A stretch of 64,000 nt of DNA from Streptomyces camponoticapitis (GCF_014646115.1 NZ_BMMV01000007.1:62001-126000); one strand, 5' to 3'. Numbered from the stretch's first letter, positions 53,133 through 63,248 are shown. The notes: generated by a model not told the origin, from the sequence alone. Program-made: numbers and translations.

Positions 53133-53389
53133 CGCTGCCTCCCGTCGCCCCCCGTGTTGTTCGGGCTCTTCGATTCTGTCCGCACTCACCGACTTCAGCC
53201 ACCGGCTGTGGACAACACCGGCTGAAGATCGGATCGGACCCAATAATTCGGCAGACATGTCCACCAATATCCGGCCATGTAATGACGCATATCGGTCATA
53301 TTTACGCCTAGTCTGACATTGCGCTCGCTCGTTCTGTCCACAGGGGTTGCGCTCTCTGTCCCCTCCGGTTAAGGGAAAGGACGGCCCAC

Positions 53390-54652
53390 ATGCCCGCAGA
53401 CCTCGCCGTCATCGGACTCGGCCATCTCGGCCTCCCCCTCGCCCAGGCCGCCGTGGCCGCCGGCATCGAGACCATCGGCTACGACTCCGATCCACGGCCC
53501 GTCGCCGAACTCGCGGCGGGCCGCACCCCGGTCGACGGCTCGCTCACCGCCTCCGACGTGCGCCGTATGCTCTCCGGCGGCTTCCGGCCCACCACCAACC
53601 CGACCGAACTGGGCCGGGTCCGTACCGCCGTCATCTGCGCGCCCACCCCGCTGGGCCCCGACCGCACGCTGGATCTCACCGCCGTCGGCGAGGCCGCGCA
53701 CGCCCTGGCCGCCCGGCTGCGCCCGCACACGACCGTTCTCCTCGAATCACCGGCGGGCCCCGGCACCACGGAGGGGTTTCTGCGCACGATCCTGGAAGAG
53801 GGCTCGGGCCTGCGCGCCGGACGCGACTTCCACCTCGCGTACTCCCCCGGCCGTCTCGACCCCGGCCGGCGCACCCACGGCCACACCAACACCCCCAAGG
53901 TGATCGGCGGACTCACCCCGGCCTGCACCGAATCGGCCGCCGCCTTCTACGGACGTCTCACCGACAAGGTGGTCCGCGCGCGCGGCCCGCGCGAGGCGGA
54001 GACCGTCAAGCTCCTCGAAACGAACTTCAGACACGTCAACATCGCCCTGGTCAACGAGATGGCCGTGCTCTGCCACGATCTCGGCGTCGACCTCTGGGAC
54101 GTCATCCGGTGCGCCGAGACCAAGCCGTTCGGCTTCCAGGCCTTCCGCCCCGGCCCCGGCGTGGGCGGCCACGGCGTCCCCATGGACCCCAGCTACCTCC
54201 CGCACGCGGGCCGCACCCCCGGCCACCCGCTGCGCATGGTCGGGCTCGCGCAGGAGATCAACACACGCATGCCGCAGTACGTGATCCAGCGCTGCGCCAC
54301 GCTCCTCAACGAGCACGGCAAGTCCGCGCGCGGCGCCCGTGTCCTGCTGCTCGGCGTCACCTACAAGCAGGACCACGCCGACCAGGAGAGCTCACCGGCC
54401 ACCGAGATCGCCTGCCGGCTGATGGACCTGGGCGCGACGGTCAGCTACCAGGACCCGTACGTCCCCGACTGGCGCGTACGTGATCTGCCGGTCCCGCGCG
54501 CCGACTCTCTTTACGAGGCCGCGGCGCAGGCGGATCTGACGGTGCTGCTCCAGCACCACCGTACGTACGACCTCCAGGGCCTCGCCGTGAAGGCGCAGTT
54601 GCTGCTCGACACCCGGGGAGCGAGCCCGGCGGGCGCGGCGCACCGGCTCTGA
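53390..54652 (+). CDS. UDP-sugar / nucleotide-sugar dehydrogenase homologue lacking the catalytic Cys
   Basis: 420 residues in the WecC/UDP-glucose dehydrogenase layout: NAD-binding LAVIGLGHLGLPLAQAAVAAG, ICAPTPLG, the Lys-bearing KLLETNFRHVNIALVNEM, and the C-terminal UDP-binding KVLLLGVTYKQDHADQ-type segment. The active-site loop reads GPGVGGHGVPMDP where family members have GxGxGGHC: the catalytic Cys is Gly (codon GGC). Oxidation of a sugar alcohol to the acid should therefore be impaired, unless only one oxidation step is used. The ATG follows GGAAAGGAC. No glycan gene cluster surrounds it. Confidence 0.9.
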   Translation: MPADLAVIGLGHLGLPLAQAAVAAGIETIGYDSDPRPVAELAAGRTPVDGSLTASDVRRMLSGGFRPTTNPTELGRVRTAVICAPTPLGPDRTLDLTAVGEAAHALAARLRPHTTVLLESPAGPGTTEGFLRTILEEGSGLRAGRDFHLAYSPGRLDPGRRTHGHTNTPKVIGGLTPACTESAAAFYGRLTDKVVRARGPREAETVKLLETNFRHVNIALVNEMAVLCHDLGVDLWDVIRCAETKPFGFQAFRPGPGVGGHGVPMDPSYLPHAGRTPGHPLRMVGLAQEINTRMPQYVIQRCATLLNEHGKSARGARVLLLGVTYKQDHADQESSPATEIACRLMDLGATVSYQDPYVPDWRVRDLPVPRADSLYEAAAQADLTVLLQHHRTYDLQGLAVKAQLLLDTRGASPAGAAHRL

Positions 54653-54770
54653 GACGGCGGGCCCGTCCGCCGTCCACCTCCGGACAATTGCCTGGGGCGG
54701 TGTCGTAGCGGACTGCTATGGTCCAGGGCGCTCGCACAACGGTGCGAGCTTTCCTTGGGGGATTCTTCAC

Positions 54771-55259
54771 ATGAGCCAGCAATTCCAGCCGCCCGGAAAC
54801 CCGTTCGCCGGCGGTCCGGTCCCGCCCGGCCCGGGCAACCCCTTCGCGCCGGCCCCGCCGGTCCGCGACAACGTGGGCCTCGGGCTGGCGGCGGCGGCCG
54901 TCACCGCGATCGCCGCCGCCGCGATCTACGGCGGCATCGCCGGTGCGATCGAGAGCGAGATCGGTTTCGCCGCGATCGCTGTCGGCTTCGTCATCGGTCT
55001 GGTCGCGGGCAAGGTCGGTGGACCCAACCCGATCCTCGGCGTCGTCAGCGCCGTATTCGCGCTGGCAGCTGTCTACCTGGGCCAGATCTTCGGCATCGCG
55101 ATCATCGGGGCCGAGGAGCTGGGCCTGTCGACGACCGAGATGCTGTTCGACCACTTCAGCCTGCTGACCGACGCGTGGAACGCGGGCAAGGAAGCGATGA
55201 CGTTCCTCTTCTTCGCCCTCGCCGCGTTCGCCGCGTTCTCGGCGGCCAAGAAGGCCTGA
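54771..55259 (+). CDS. Small four-helix membrane protein
   Basis: 162 residues. A Pro/Gly/Gln-rich N-terminus (SQQFQPPGNPFAGGPVPPG) is followed by about four hydrophobic helices (VGLGLAAAAVTAIAAAAIYGG onward) and a short basic end (AAKKA). No motif recognised. SD GGGGGAT. It is 118 bases after the sugar dehydrogenase gene on the same strand, so the two may be cotranscribed; it ends at a strong terminator facing guaB3. Confidence 0.85.
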   Translation: MSQQFQPPGNPFAGGPVPPGPGNPFAPAPPVRDNVGLGLAAAAVTAIAAAAIYGGIAGAIESEIGFAAIAVGFVIGLVAGKVGGPNPILGVVSAVFALAAVYLGQIFGIAIIGAEELGLSTTEMLFDHFSLLTDAWNAGKEAMTFLFFALAAFAAFSAAKKA

Positions 55260-55284
55260 CCGCGCGGCGGCAGCGGTCCACGAA

Positions 55285-55329
55285 CGCGAAGGGTGCCCCG
55301 GACACGTACGGTCCGGGGCACCCTTCGCG
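55285..55329. terminator. Bidirectional terminator facing guaB3
   Basis: A perfect 18-bp inverted repeat (55285-55302 with 55312-55329) with a 9-base loop lies between the convergent stops at 55259 and 55333. Confidence 0.9.
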
Positions 55330-55332
55330 CGT

Positions 55333-56457
55333 TCAGCGGCTGTGCTGCGAGTCCGCGACCGTCACCTCGACGCGCTGGAACTCCTTGAGTTCGCTGTAAC
55401 CGGTCGTCGCCATCGCCCTCTTGAGCGCGCCGAAGAAGTTCATCGAGCCGTCCGGGCTGTGCGAGGGGCCGGTCAGGACCTCCTCGGTGGTCCCGACGAC
55501 GCCCAGGTCCACCAACTTGCCGCGCGGCACGTCCTCGTGGACCGCCTCCATGCCCCAGTGGCGCCCCTTGCCCGGCGCGTCGCTCGCGCGCGCCAGCGGG
55601 GAGCCCATCATCACCGCGTCCGCCCCGCACGCCACGGCCTTGGGCAGATCGCCGGACCAGCCCACGCCGCCGTCGGCGATCACGTGCACGTACCGGCCGC
55701 CGGACTCGTCCATGTAGTCGCGCCGCGCGGCGGCCACGTCCGCGACGGCGGTCGCCATCGGCACCTGGATGCCCAGCACGTTGCGGGTGGTGTGCGCCGC
55801 CCCGCCGCCGAAGCCCACGAGCACACCGGCAGCGCCGGTACGCATCAGGTGCAGCGAGGCGGTGTACGTGGCGCAGCCCCCGACGATGACCGGGACGTCC
55901 AGCTCGTAGATGAACTGCTTCAGGTTCAGCGGCTCGGCCGCGCCCGACACATGCTCGGCGGAGACCGTCGTCCCCCGGATGACGAAGATGTCGACCCCGG
56001 CGTCCACAACCGCCTTGGAGAACTGGGCGGTTCGCTGCGGCGACAGCGCGGCGGCCGTGACCACGCCCGAGTCGCGCACCTCCTTGATGCGCCGGCCGAT
56101 CAGCTCCTCCTGGATCGGCGCGGAGTAGATCTCCTGGAGCCTGCGGTTGGCGGTCGCCCGGTCCAGCTCGGCGATCTCGTCCAGCAGCGGCTGCGGGTCC
56201 TCGTAACGGGTCCACAGACCTTCGAGGTTGAGCACCCCGAGACCGCCCTGCTCACCGATGCGGATCGCGGTGCTCGGCGAGACGATGGAGTCCATGGGGG
56301 CGGCCAGGAACGGCAGCTCGAAGCGGTAGGCGTCGATCTGCCAGGCGATCGAGACCTCCTTCGGGTCGCGGGTGCGCCGGCTGGGGACGACGGCGATGTC
56401 GTCGAAGGCGTACGCCCGGCGTCCGCGCTTGCCGCGGCCGATCTCGATCTCAGTCAC
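55333..56457 (-). CDS. guaB3: GuaB3-type IMP dehydrogenase-family protein, no CBS domains
   Basis: A 374-residue TIM-barrel protein without the CBS pair. It opens TEIEIGRGKRGRRAYAFDDIAVVPSR, typical of actinobacterial GuaB3. The segment equivalent to the active-site loop GSICTTR of GuaB reads GGAAHTTR, so the catalytic Cys is His, arguing against ordinary IMP dehydrogenase chemistry. The GTG at 56457 gives the family length and leaves AGGAAAGG upstream. It lies directly downstream of guaB on the same strand, after the guaB terminator. Its reaction in actinobacteria is not settled. Confidence 0.93.
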   Translation of the reverse strand: MTEIEIGRGKRGRRAYAFDDIAVVPSRRTRDPKEVSIAWQIDAYRFELPFLAAPMDSIVSPSTAIRIGEQGGLGVLNLEGLWTRYEDPQPLLDEIAELDRATANRRLQEIYSAPIQEELIGRRIKEVRDSGVVTAAALSPQRTAQFSKAVVDAGVDIFVIRGTTVSAEHVSGAAEPLNLKQFIYELDVPVIVGGCATYTASLHLMRTGAAGVLVGFGGGAAHTTRNVLGIQVPMATAVADVAAARRDYMDESGGRYVHVIADGGVGWSGDLPKAVACGADAVMMGSPLARASDAPGKGRHWGMEAVHEDVPRGKLVDLGVVGTTEEVLTGPSHSPDGSMNFFGALKRAMATTGYSELKEFQRVEVTVADSQHSR

Positions 56458-56520
56458 GATGTGTGGCCTTTCCTCTGCGTCTGCGGCTTCAGTATCCCCG
56501 ACCCGCCCCGGCACACCGGT

Positions 56521-56555
56521 GAGGGGCGGCCCCGAATCGAGCGGGGCCGCCCCTC
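56521..56555. terminator. guaB terminator
   Basis: GAGGGGCGGCCCC (56521-56533) and GGGGCCGCCCCTC (56543-56555) form a 13-bp stem with a 9-base loop, 17 bases past the guaB stop. Confidence 0.85.
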
Positions 56556-56571
56556 ACCGACGAGCCGGAGG

Positions 56572-58116
<1,545 letters not shown>

Positions 58117-58201
58117 CTAACGGGAAGCGGAGGCGTCTGATTCCACGGTCCCCGCTCCCGCGGAGTCGCCCGCCGTCGTCCGGCCCGGCGGCCGGGTGCG
58201 G

Positions 58202-58777
58202 CTACTGCTCGGCGAGCGCGCGCAGTCTGCTGAGCGCGCGGTGCTGCGCGACCCGTACGGCGCCGGGCGACATCCCCAGCATCTGGCCGGTCTCCTCGGC
58301 GGTCAGCCCCACGGCGACCCGCAGGACCAGCAGTTCGCGCTGGTTGTCCGGGAGGTTGGCGAGGAGCTTCTTCGCCCACTCGGCGTCGCTGCTGAGCAGC
58401 GCGCGCTCCTCCGGGCCGAGGGAGTCGTCGGGCCGCTCGGGCATCTCGTCCGAGGGCACCGCCGTCGATCCGGGGTGCCGCATGGCGGCCCGCTGGAGAT
58501 CGGCGACCTTGTGCGCGGCGATGGCGAAGACGAAGGCCTCGAAGGGCCTGCCGGTGTCCCTGTAGCGCGGGAGCGCCATCAGGACCGCGACGCAGACCTC
58601 CTGCGCGAGGTCCTCCACGAAGTGGCGGGCGTCACCCGGCAGTCGGTTGAGCCGGGTGCGGCAGTAACGCAGCGCGAGGGGGTGTACGTGGGCCAGAAGA
58701 TCGTGCGTGGCCTGCCCGTCCCCCTCGACGGCACGGTGAACGAGCGCACCGATCACCGTGGTCTCGTCATCGCGCAT
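58202..58777 (-). CDS. shbA: ECF sigma factor ShbA (controls hrdB in Streptomyces)
   Basis: 191 residues. Region 2: [42 protein letters not shown] and [13 protein letters not shown]; region 4: [45 protein letters not shown]. The [21 protein letters not shown] start and the position between guaB and bldM match the ShbA described in S. griseus and S. coelicolor, the sigma factor driving the principal sigma gene hrdB. Start at the ATG of 58777 (weak GGGCGG upstream); upstream in-frame ATGs reach 58918. No anti-sigma gene is adjacent, as for ShbA. Confidence 0.9.
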   Translation of the reverse strand: MRDDETTVIGALVHRAVEGDGQATHDLLAHVHPLALRYCRTRLNRLPGDARHFVEDLAQEVCVAVLMALPRYRDTGRPFEAFVFAIAAHKVADLQRAAMRHPGSTAVPSDEMPERPDDSLGPEERALLSSDAEWAKKLLANLPDNQRELLVLRVAVGLTAEETGQMLGMSPGAVRVAQHRALSRLRALAEQ

Positions 58778-59055
58778 CCGCCCATGGTGCCTCGGAGCCT
58801 GCCGATCCGTGGCGCCGCGTTCATAGTTGTGCACCGAAGCGTTATGAGCAGGTGCGCCGGAACTCATCTCCTGCGCCCTCCTCTTCCGCTCGCCCGACTC
58901 GTCCCCGAGGAACTCCACATCTCAAGGATGCGGCATCGGGCGGGAAACTGTGGCGGGCGGGCACCGGTGACCCTCTCCGCCGCCCCGTCCGCCGCACGGG
59001 CAGACGGGGTTACGCGACTGTCCGGACGAGCTGCCCGTACGGCTCCGACCAGCGC

Positions 59056-59667
59056 CTAACGGACCAGACCCCAGCGGAATCCGAGGGCCACCGCGTGTGC
59101 GCGGTCGGATGCGCCGAGCTTCTTGAAAAGCCTCCGGGCGTGTGTCTTGACCGTGTCCTCCGAGAGGAAGAGCTCGCGCCCGATCTCCGCGTTCGACCGG
59201 CCGTGGCTCATGCCTTCGAGCACCTGGATCTCACGCGCGGTGAGCGTGGGCGCGGCGCCCATCTCGGCCGACCTGAGCCGGCGCGGGGCGAGCCGCCACG
59301 TCGGGTCGGCGAGCGCCTGTGTGACGGTCGCGCGCAGCTCCGCGCGGGACGCGTCCTTGTGCAGATAGCCGCGGGCGCCGGCGGCGACCGCGAGCGCGAC
59401 ACCGTCCAGGTCCTCGGCGACCGTGAGCATGATGATCCGGGCGCCCGGGTCGGCGGACAGCAGCCGGCGGACGGTCTCGACGCCGCCCAGACCGGGCATG
59501 CGTACGTCCATCAGAATCAGGTCCGAGCGGTCGGCGCCCCAGCGGCGGAGGACTTCCTCACCGTTGGCCGCGGTCGTCACGCGCTCGACGCCGGGCACGG
59601 TCGCAACCGCGCGGCGCAGCGCCTCTCGGGCAAGCGGGGAGTCGTCGCAGACGAGGACGGATGTCAT
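59056..59667 (-). CDS. bldM: Orphan response regulator BldM
   Basis: A 203-residue atypical response regulator required for aerial hyphae, and with WhiI for late sporulation genes. Receiver: VLVCDDSPLAREALRRAV, DLILMDVRMPGLGG, GYLHKDASR; LuxR HTH: LTAREIQVLEGMSHGRSNAEIGRELFLSEDTVKTH. The sequence matches S. coelicolor BldM as recalled over its whole length. No kinase gene is adjacent. A sigma-BldN-type promoter lies 124-151 bases upstream. whiD is divergent 437 bases away. Confidence 0.97.
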   Translation of the reverse strand: MTSVLVCDDSPLAREALRRAVATVPGVERVTTAANGEEVLRRWGADRSDLILMDVRMPGLGGVETVRRLLSADPGARIIMLTVAEDLDGVALAVAAGARGYLHKDASRAELRATVTQALADPTWRLAPRRLRSAEMGAAPTLTAREIQVLEGMSHGRSNAEIGRELFLSEDTVKTHARRLFKKLGASDRAHAVALGFRWGLVR

Positions 59668-59790
59668 GGCCGCCCTCCGCAGCTGATGCGCGTCACCTTG
59701 AGCCTCCAGGCTGAGTACATGTGGTCACCTGTGCGATTGACGCCACCGGACATGTGCCCGATCGCTTCTTCCTTCAACCGCCTCGATCAC

Positions 59791-59818
59791 TCAACGACGG
59801 TCACTCGAAAGAGTTACG
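59791..59818 (-). promoter_or_regulatory. sigma-BldN-dependent promoter of bldM
   Basis: Read on the minus strand: CGTAAC (59813-59818), 16 nt, CGTTGA (59791-59796). This is exactly the -35/-10 sequence and spacing known for bldMp1, which RNA polymerase with sigma-BldN transcribes. The start would leave a leader of about 115 nt before the bldM ATG. Confidence 0.9.
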
Positions 59819-60104
59819 GGTCCTGAATCGCCTTCGGCACTCTACGTGAGGAGGTGCACACAGAGCAGAGCCTCGCAGGTCATCGCGCGATCACTCCGAG
59901 CCATGCCCCATTTAGCGCCATTTCTTCCCTTTTGCTGGTGTCTGTGGCTAGATTCGCAATGAGTCATATTTACATCTACTTACACAGGAGATGTACGGTC
60001 GTGAGCAGGTGTGGTCGGCACGTCGGGCTCGTACCGGCGTCTCGGGGCGCGTCTGACGGCTTGGCGACCCATATCCGCCTCCACGGATGCAAGGGACATG
60101 AGCA
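59819..60104. promoter_or_regulatory. Divergent bldM-whiD regulatory region, whiD side
   Basis: Nearly 290 bases, the most A+T-rich part being 59915-59990, as expected for developmentally regulated Streptomyces promoters. A TAGATT near 59948 is a possible -10 for whiD; no pair of promoter boxes is certain. No small gene was found. Confidence 0.45.
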
Positions 60105-60428
60105 ATGGCAGATTTCTCCCGCCTTCCCGGACCGAACGCAGATCTGTGGGACTGGCAGCTCCTCGCGGCCTGTCGCGGCGTCGACAGTTCACTGTTCTTT
60201 CACCCCGAGGGAGAGAGGGGTGCGGCACGCAGCGCTCGCGAAACCTCCGCGAAAGAGGTGTGCATGAGATGCCCGGTCCGCGCGCAGTGCGCGGCGCACG
60301 CGCTGGCGGTGCGGGAGCCGTACGGCGTGTGGGGCGGGCTGACGGAGGACGAACGCGAAGAACTGATGGGGCGCGCGCGCACCCGGCTGATCACGACCAC
60401 GGGGACGAACGGGTCGGAACGCACCTGA
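60105..60428 (+). CDS. whiD: WhiB-like [4Fe-4S] regulator WhiD
   Basis: A 107-residue iron-sulfur transcription factor needed for spore maturation. Cluster ligands: Cys in LLAACRGVD and the CxxCx5C set in KEVCMRCPVRAQCAAHAL. GVWGGLTEDEREELM is the WhiB-family sigma-contact turn, followed by a basic C-terminus. The opening MADFSRLPGPNADLWDWQLL is specific to WhiD. Divergent from bldM, the arrangement conserved in Streptomyces. Confidence 0.96.
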   Translation: MADFSRLPGPNADLWDWQLLAACRGVDSSLFFHPEGERGAARSARETSAKEVCMRCPVRAQCAAHALAVREPYGVWGGLTEDEREELMGRARTRLITTTGTNGSERT

Positions 60429-60508
60429 CCTGCGACAAACATTGCGCAGAAACGTTTCTGCACTGACCGCGCCGCACACGCTCCGAGAATCGCGCTCCCG
60501 TCACCGGC

Positions 60509-60553
60509 GGGAGCGGGGCAGAGGGCGGGGGCAGGGGCGGGGGTGGGGGCGGG
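60509..60553 (+). repeat. G-run-rich tract 3' of whiD
   Basis: At least seven runs of three to five G separated by 1-5 bases occupy this stretch of the + strand, between the whiD stop and the LysR gene. It satisfies the usual G-quadruplex pattern in DNA and in the whiD 3' transcript. Confidence 0.7.
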
Positions 60554-60590
60554 ACCGGCGGGTTGGGGACAGGGCCCGCGGTGGACGGTG

Positions 60591-61487
60591 TCAGCGCGAC
60601 GCGGCCCGTTCCAGTTCATCCAGCGTCGCCGCCACCGCAGGGACCCGCGCCAGATCGGGCAGGGTGAGCGCGACGATCTCCCGCCGGACCGCGGGCTCGA
60701 CAGTGACCGTACGGGCGGCCTTCGGCAGCACCGACTCCATCGCCAGCTCCGGCAGGAAAGCCACCCCGAGCCCGGCCCCGACCAGGCCGATCACCGCGGG
60801 GTAGTCGTCCGTCGCGAAGTCGATACGGGGGGTGAAGCCCGCCTTCTCGCAGGCTTCCACCAGTTGGTGACGGCAGCGCGGACAGCCCGCGATCCAGGAC
60901 TCGTCGGCGAGGTCCCCGATGGAGACGGTCGTGGCCCCGGCCAGCGGATGGCCCACGGGGAGCAGCCCCACCAGCCGGTCGGTGAGCAGCGGGCGTACGA
61001 CCAGGTCGTCCCACTCCTCGAATCCGCCGGCGGAGTCGTAACGGAACGCCAGCGCCACGTCGCAGTCGCCGTCGCGCAGCATCTCGACGGAGCGTGGCGG
61101 TTCCGCGTCGACCAGCGAGACCTGGGTGCCGGGGTGGGCGGCGCGCAGGGCGGCCAGTGCGGCGGGGACGAGTGTGGAGCTGCCGCTCGGGAACGAGACC
61201 AGCCGGACCCGGCCTGCCCGCAGGCCCGCGATGGCGGCGACCTCCTCCTCGGCGGCGGTGAGTCCCGACAGGATGCCCGTCGCGTGCCGTACGAGTACTT
61301 CGCCGGCCTGGGTGAGGCGCATCTCCCGGCTGGTCCTGATCAGCAGGGTCGTACCGACCGAGGCTTCGAGGACCTTCATCTGCTGGCTCACGGCGGGCTG
61401 GGTGCAGCCCAGCTCCCGCGCCGCCGCGGAGAAGGAGCCGGTGGCGGCGACGGCGCGCAGGACACGGAGATGACGGGCTTCGAGCAC
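60591..61487 (-). CDS. LysR-family transcriptional regulator
   Basis: 298 residues. N-terminal HTH: LEARHLRVLRAVAATGSFSAAARELGCTQPAVSQQMKVLEA. Effector domain follows (RVRLVSFPSGSSTLVPAALAALRAAHP). The GTG at 61487 is preferred: TATGTT (61494-61499 on the minus strand) lies 6 nt upstream, giving a leaderless transcript, while the open frame beyond has no coding character. Divergent from the MOSC gene across 94 bases, the usual LysR autoregulated arrangement; the MOSC/SDR genes are candidate targets. Confidence 0.93.
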   Translation of the reverse strand: MLEARHLRVLRAVAATGSFSAAARELGCTQPAVSQQMKVLEASVGTTLLIRTSREMRLTQAGEVLVRHATGILSGLTAAEEEVAAIAGLRAGRVRLVSFPSGSSTLVPAALAALRAAHPGTQVSLVDAEPPRSVEMLRDGDCDVALAFRYDSAGGFEEWDDLVVRPLLTDRLVGLLPVGHPLAGATTVSIGDLADESWIAGCPRCRHQLVEACEKAGFTPRIDFATDDYPAVIGLVGAGLGVAFLPELAMESVLPKAARTVTVEPAVRREIVALTLPDLARVPAVAATLDELERAASR

Positions 61488-61568
61488 CCTCCAAACATAA
61501 GGGATGCTTGGGGGGACGAAGAAATTGGAGGCGGAGCATTTGAGAGGCGTGGGACCGGGGCGGCGGGT

Positions 61569-61574
61569 TAGCGT
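61569..61574 (+). promoter_or_regulatory. -10 element of the MOSC gene (leaderless)
   Basis: TAGCGT ends 7 nt before the ATG, the spacing repeatedly seen for leaderless Streptomyces genes. No -35 at the usual distance is clear. Confidence 0.55.
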
Positions 61575-61581
61575 GCCTGGC

Positions 61582-62337
61582 ATGAGAGTTCTGACCGTCA
61601 ATGTGGGCCGTCCCAAGACCGTCGCGTACACGGACGCGCCGGGGGGCGAGACCGGTATCGACAAACAGCCGGTGGACGGCCCGGTCGCGGTGCGCGATCC
61701 CGGCCGGAAAGGCACGGGCGCGAGCGGTCTCGTCGGGGACACGGTGTGCGATCTGCGCCATCACGGCGGCAGCGACCAGGCCGTGTACGTGTACGCGCGG
61801 GAGGATCTCGACTTCTGGGAGCGGGAGTTGGGGCGCCCGCTGGCCAACGGCGGCTTCGGCGAGAATCTCACGACGTCCGGTCTCGATCTCAACGGGACAA
61901 AGATCGGGGAGCGTTGGCGGGTCGGTCCCGATCTGGTGCTGGAGGCCACGAGCGGCCGGATCCCGTGCCGTACGTTCGCCGGCTGGCTCGGTGAGAGGGG
62001 ATGGGTCAGGCGGTTCACCCAACAGGGCGTCACCGGTGCGTACTTCCGGGTCCTGGTGCCCGGTGAGGTCCGGGCGGGCGACCCGGTCGAGATCGTGCAC
62101 CGGCCCGACCACGAGGTGACGGTGGCTCTCGCCTTCCGGGCCGTGACCACCGAGCGTGAGCTGCTGCCGCACGTGCTGGCCGCCGGAGAGGCGCTGCACA
62201 TCGAGGAGTTGAGGACCGCGCGGGAGTACGTGGCGAAACACGGCGGCGGGGCGGTCGGCGCCGGGAGGGTCCCGGGCCCGGCCGGCGGTGGTGCCGACGG
62301 CGCGGTCGGCAGCACCGAGAGTGCCGGGGCCGTGTAA
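61582..62337 (+). CDS. MOSC-domain protein (YiiM-like)
   Basis: 251 residues. MOSC core: VCDLRHHGGSDQAVYVYAREDLDFWE, NGGFGENLTTSGLDLNG and GRIPCRTFAGWL with the conserved Cys that in MOSC proteins takes part in molybdenum-cofactor sulfur transfer or detoxification reactions. YiiM relatives reduce N-hydroxylated bases. A Gly/Ala tail ends the protein. ATG at 61582 is 7 nt after TAGCGT, so leaderless; the ATG at 61504 is rejected. Confidence 0.9.
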   Translation: MRVLTVNVGRPKTVAYTDAPGGETGIDKQPVDGPVAVRDPGRKGTGASGLVGDTVCDLRHHGGSDQAVYVYAREDLDFWERELGRPLANGGFGENLTTSGLDLNGTKIGERWRVGPDLVLEATSGRIPCRTFAGWLGERGWVRRFTQQGVTGAYFRVLVPGEVRAGDPVEIVHRPDHEVTVALAFRAVTTERELLPHVLAAGEALHIEELRTAREYVAKHGGGAVGAGRVPGPAGGGADGAVGSTESAGAV

Positions 62338-62431
62338 CGCGAAGCCCGGGGACAGCAGCGGGACGGCGAGAGGTACGCCGGGGGCGCCTTCCGCCCGTCG
62401 GACAGCCGTTCGCGCCGGGCGCGCGACCGTC

Positions 62432-62437
62432 TAACGT
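62432..62437 (+). promoter_or_regulatory. -10 element of the SDR gene (leaderless)
   Basis: TAACGT ends 7 nt before the ATG at 62445, while no Shine-Dalgarno is present. The -35 is not clear. Confidence 0.55.
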
Positions 62438-62444
62438 GCCGCCT

Positions 62445-63248
62445 ATGACGACTGCTTTGATTACGGGCGCGACAGCGGGGATCGGCGCCGCGTTCGCGCG
62501 GCGGCTGGCGGCGGGCGGGACCACCCGGTCCGGCGGGGTGGGAAGCGGCCACAACCTGGTCCTGGTCGCGCGCGACACCGAGCGCCTTCAGCACCAGGCG
62601 ACCGAACTCCACGACCTGCACGGCATCGAGGCGGAGGTACTGACCGCCGACCTCTCCACGGACCTGGGCATCGCCGCGGTCGAGGAGCGTCTCGGGGACC
62701 GTAAGCACCCCATCGATCTGCTGGTCAACAACGCGGGGTTCGGGAACAAGGGCCGGTTCCTCGACGTCTCGATGGCCGACGAGCTGACGATGCTGAAGGT
62801 GCACTGCGAGGCGATGCTGCGGCTGACGTCGGCGGCCGTCATCGGAATGAGGGAGCGCGGGCGGGGCGGGGTGGTGAACGTCTCGTCGGTGGCCGCGTTC
62901 GTGCCGCGCGGGACGTACGGCGCGTCGAAGGCGTGGGTCGTGCAGTTCACACAGGGCGCTGCCCGGGACCTGGAGGGAACAGGGGTGCGGCTGATGGCGC
63001 TCTGTCCCGGCTTCACGCGGACGGAGTTCCACGACCGGGCGGGCATGGGGACGGAGAACATCCCCAACTGGATGTGGCTGGACGCCGACAAGCTGGTGAC
63101 GGCCGCGCTGGACGACCTGGCGCGCGGCAAGGTGGTGTCGGTGCCCGATCCCCGGTACAAGGCGCTGATGAGCGCGGTGAAGCTGGCGCCCCGCGGGCTG
63201 CTCGGCGGGCTCACGTCGAAGACCGGGCGGAAGTACGGCCCGCAGTAG
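62445..63248 (+). CDS. Short-chain dehydrogenase/reductase
   Basis: 267 residues. TALITGATAGIGAAFARRL is the cofactor-binding TGxxxGIG; NNAGFG, the catalytic Ser in VVNVSSVAAF and YGASKAW (YxxxK) are intact. Fits the DltE/YdfG-like group of classical SDRs. The substrate is not visible. ATG at 62445 is placed 7 nt after TAACGT; an upstream in-frame start at 62436 adds three residues. It lies 107 bases after the MOSC gene but seems to have its own promoter. Confidence 0.92.
   Translation: MTTALITGATAGIGAAFARRLAAGGTTRSGGVGSGHNLVLVARDTERLQHQATELHDLHGIEAEVLTADLSTDLGIAAVEERLGDRKHPIDLLVNNAGFGNKGRFLDVSMADELTMLKVHCEAMLRLTSAAVIGMRERGRGGVVNVSSVAAFVPRGTYGASKAWVVQFTQGAARDLEGTGVRLMALCPGFTRTEFHDRAGMGTENIPNWMWLDADKLVTAALDDLARGKVVSVPDPRYKALMSAVKLAPRGLLGGLTSKTGRKYGPQ

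Noticed and set aside
60011..60466. Open frames overlapping whiD in other frames
   Set aside because: They lack coding bias and domains, while whiD is unmistakable by its Cys pattern and N-terminus.
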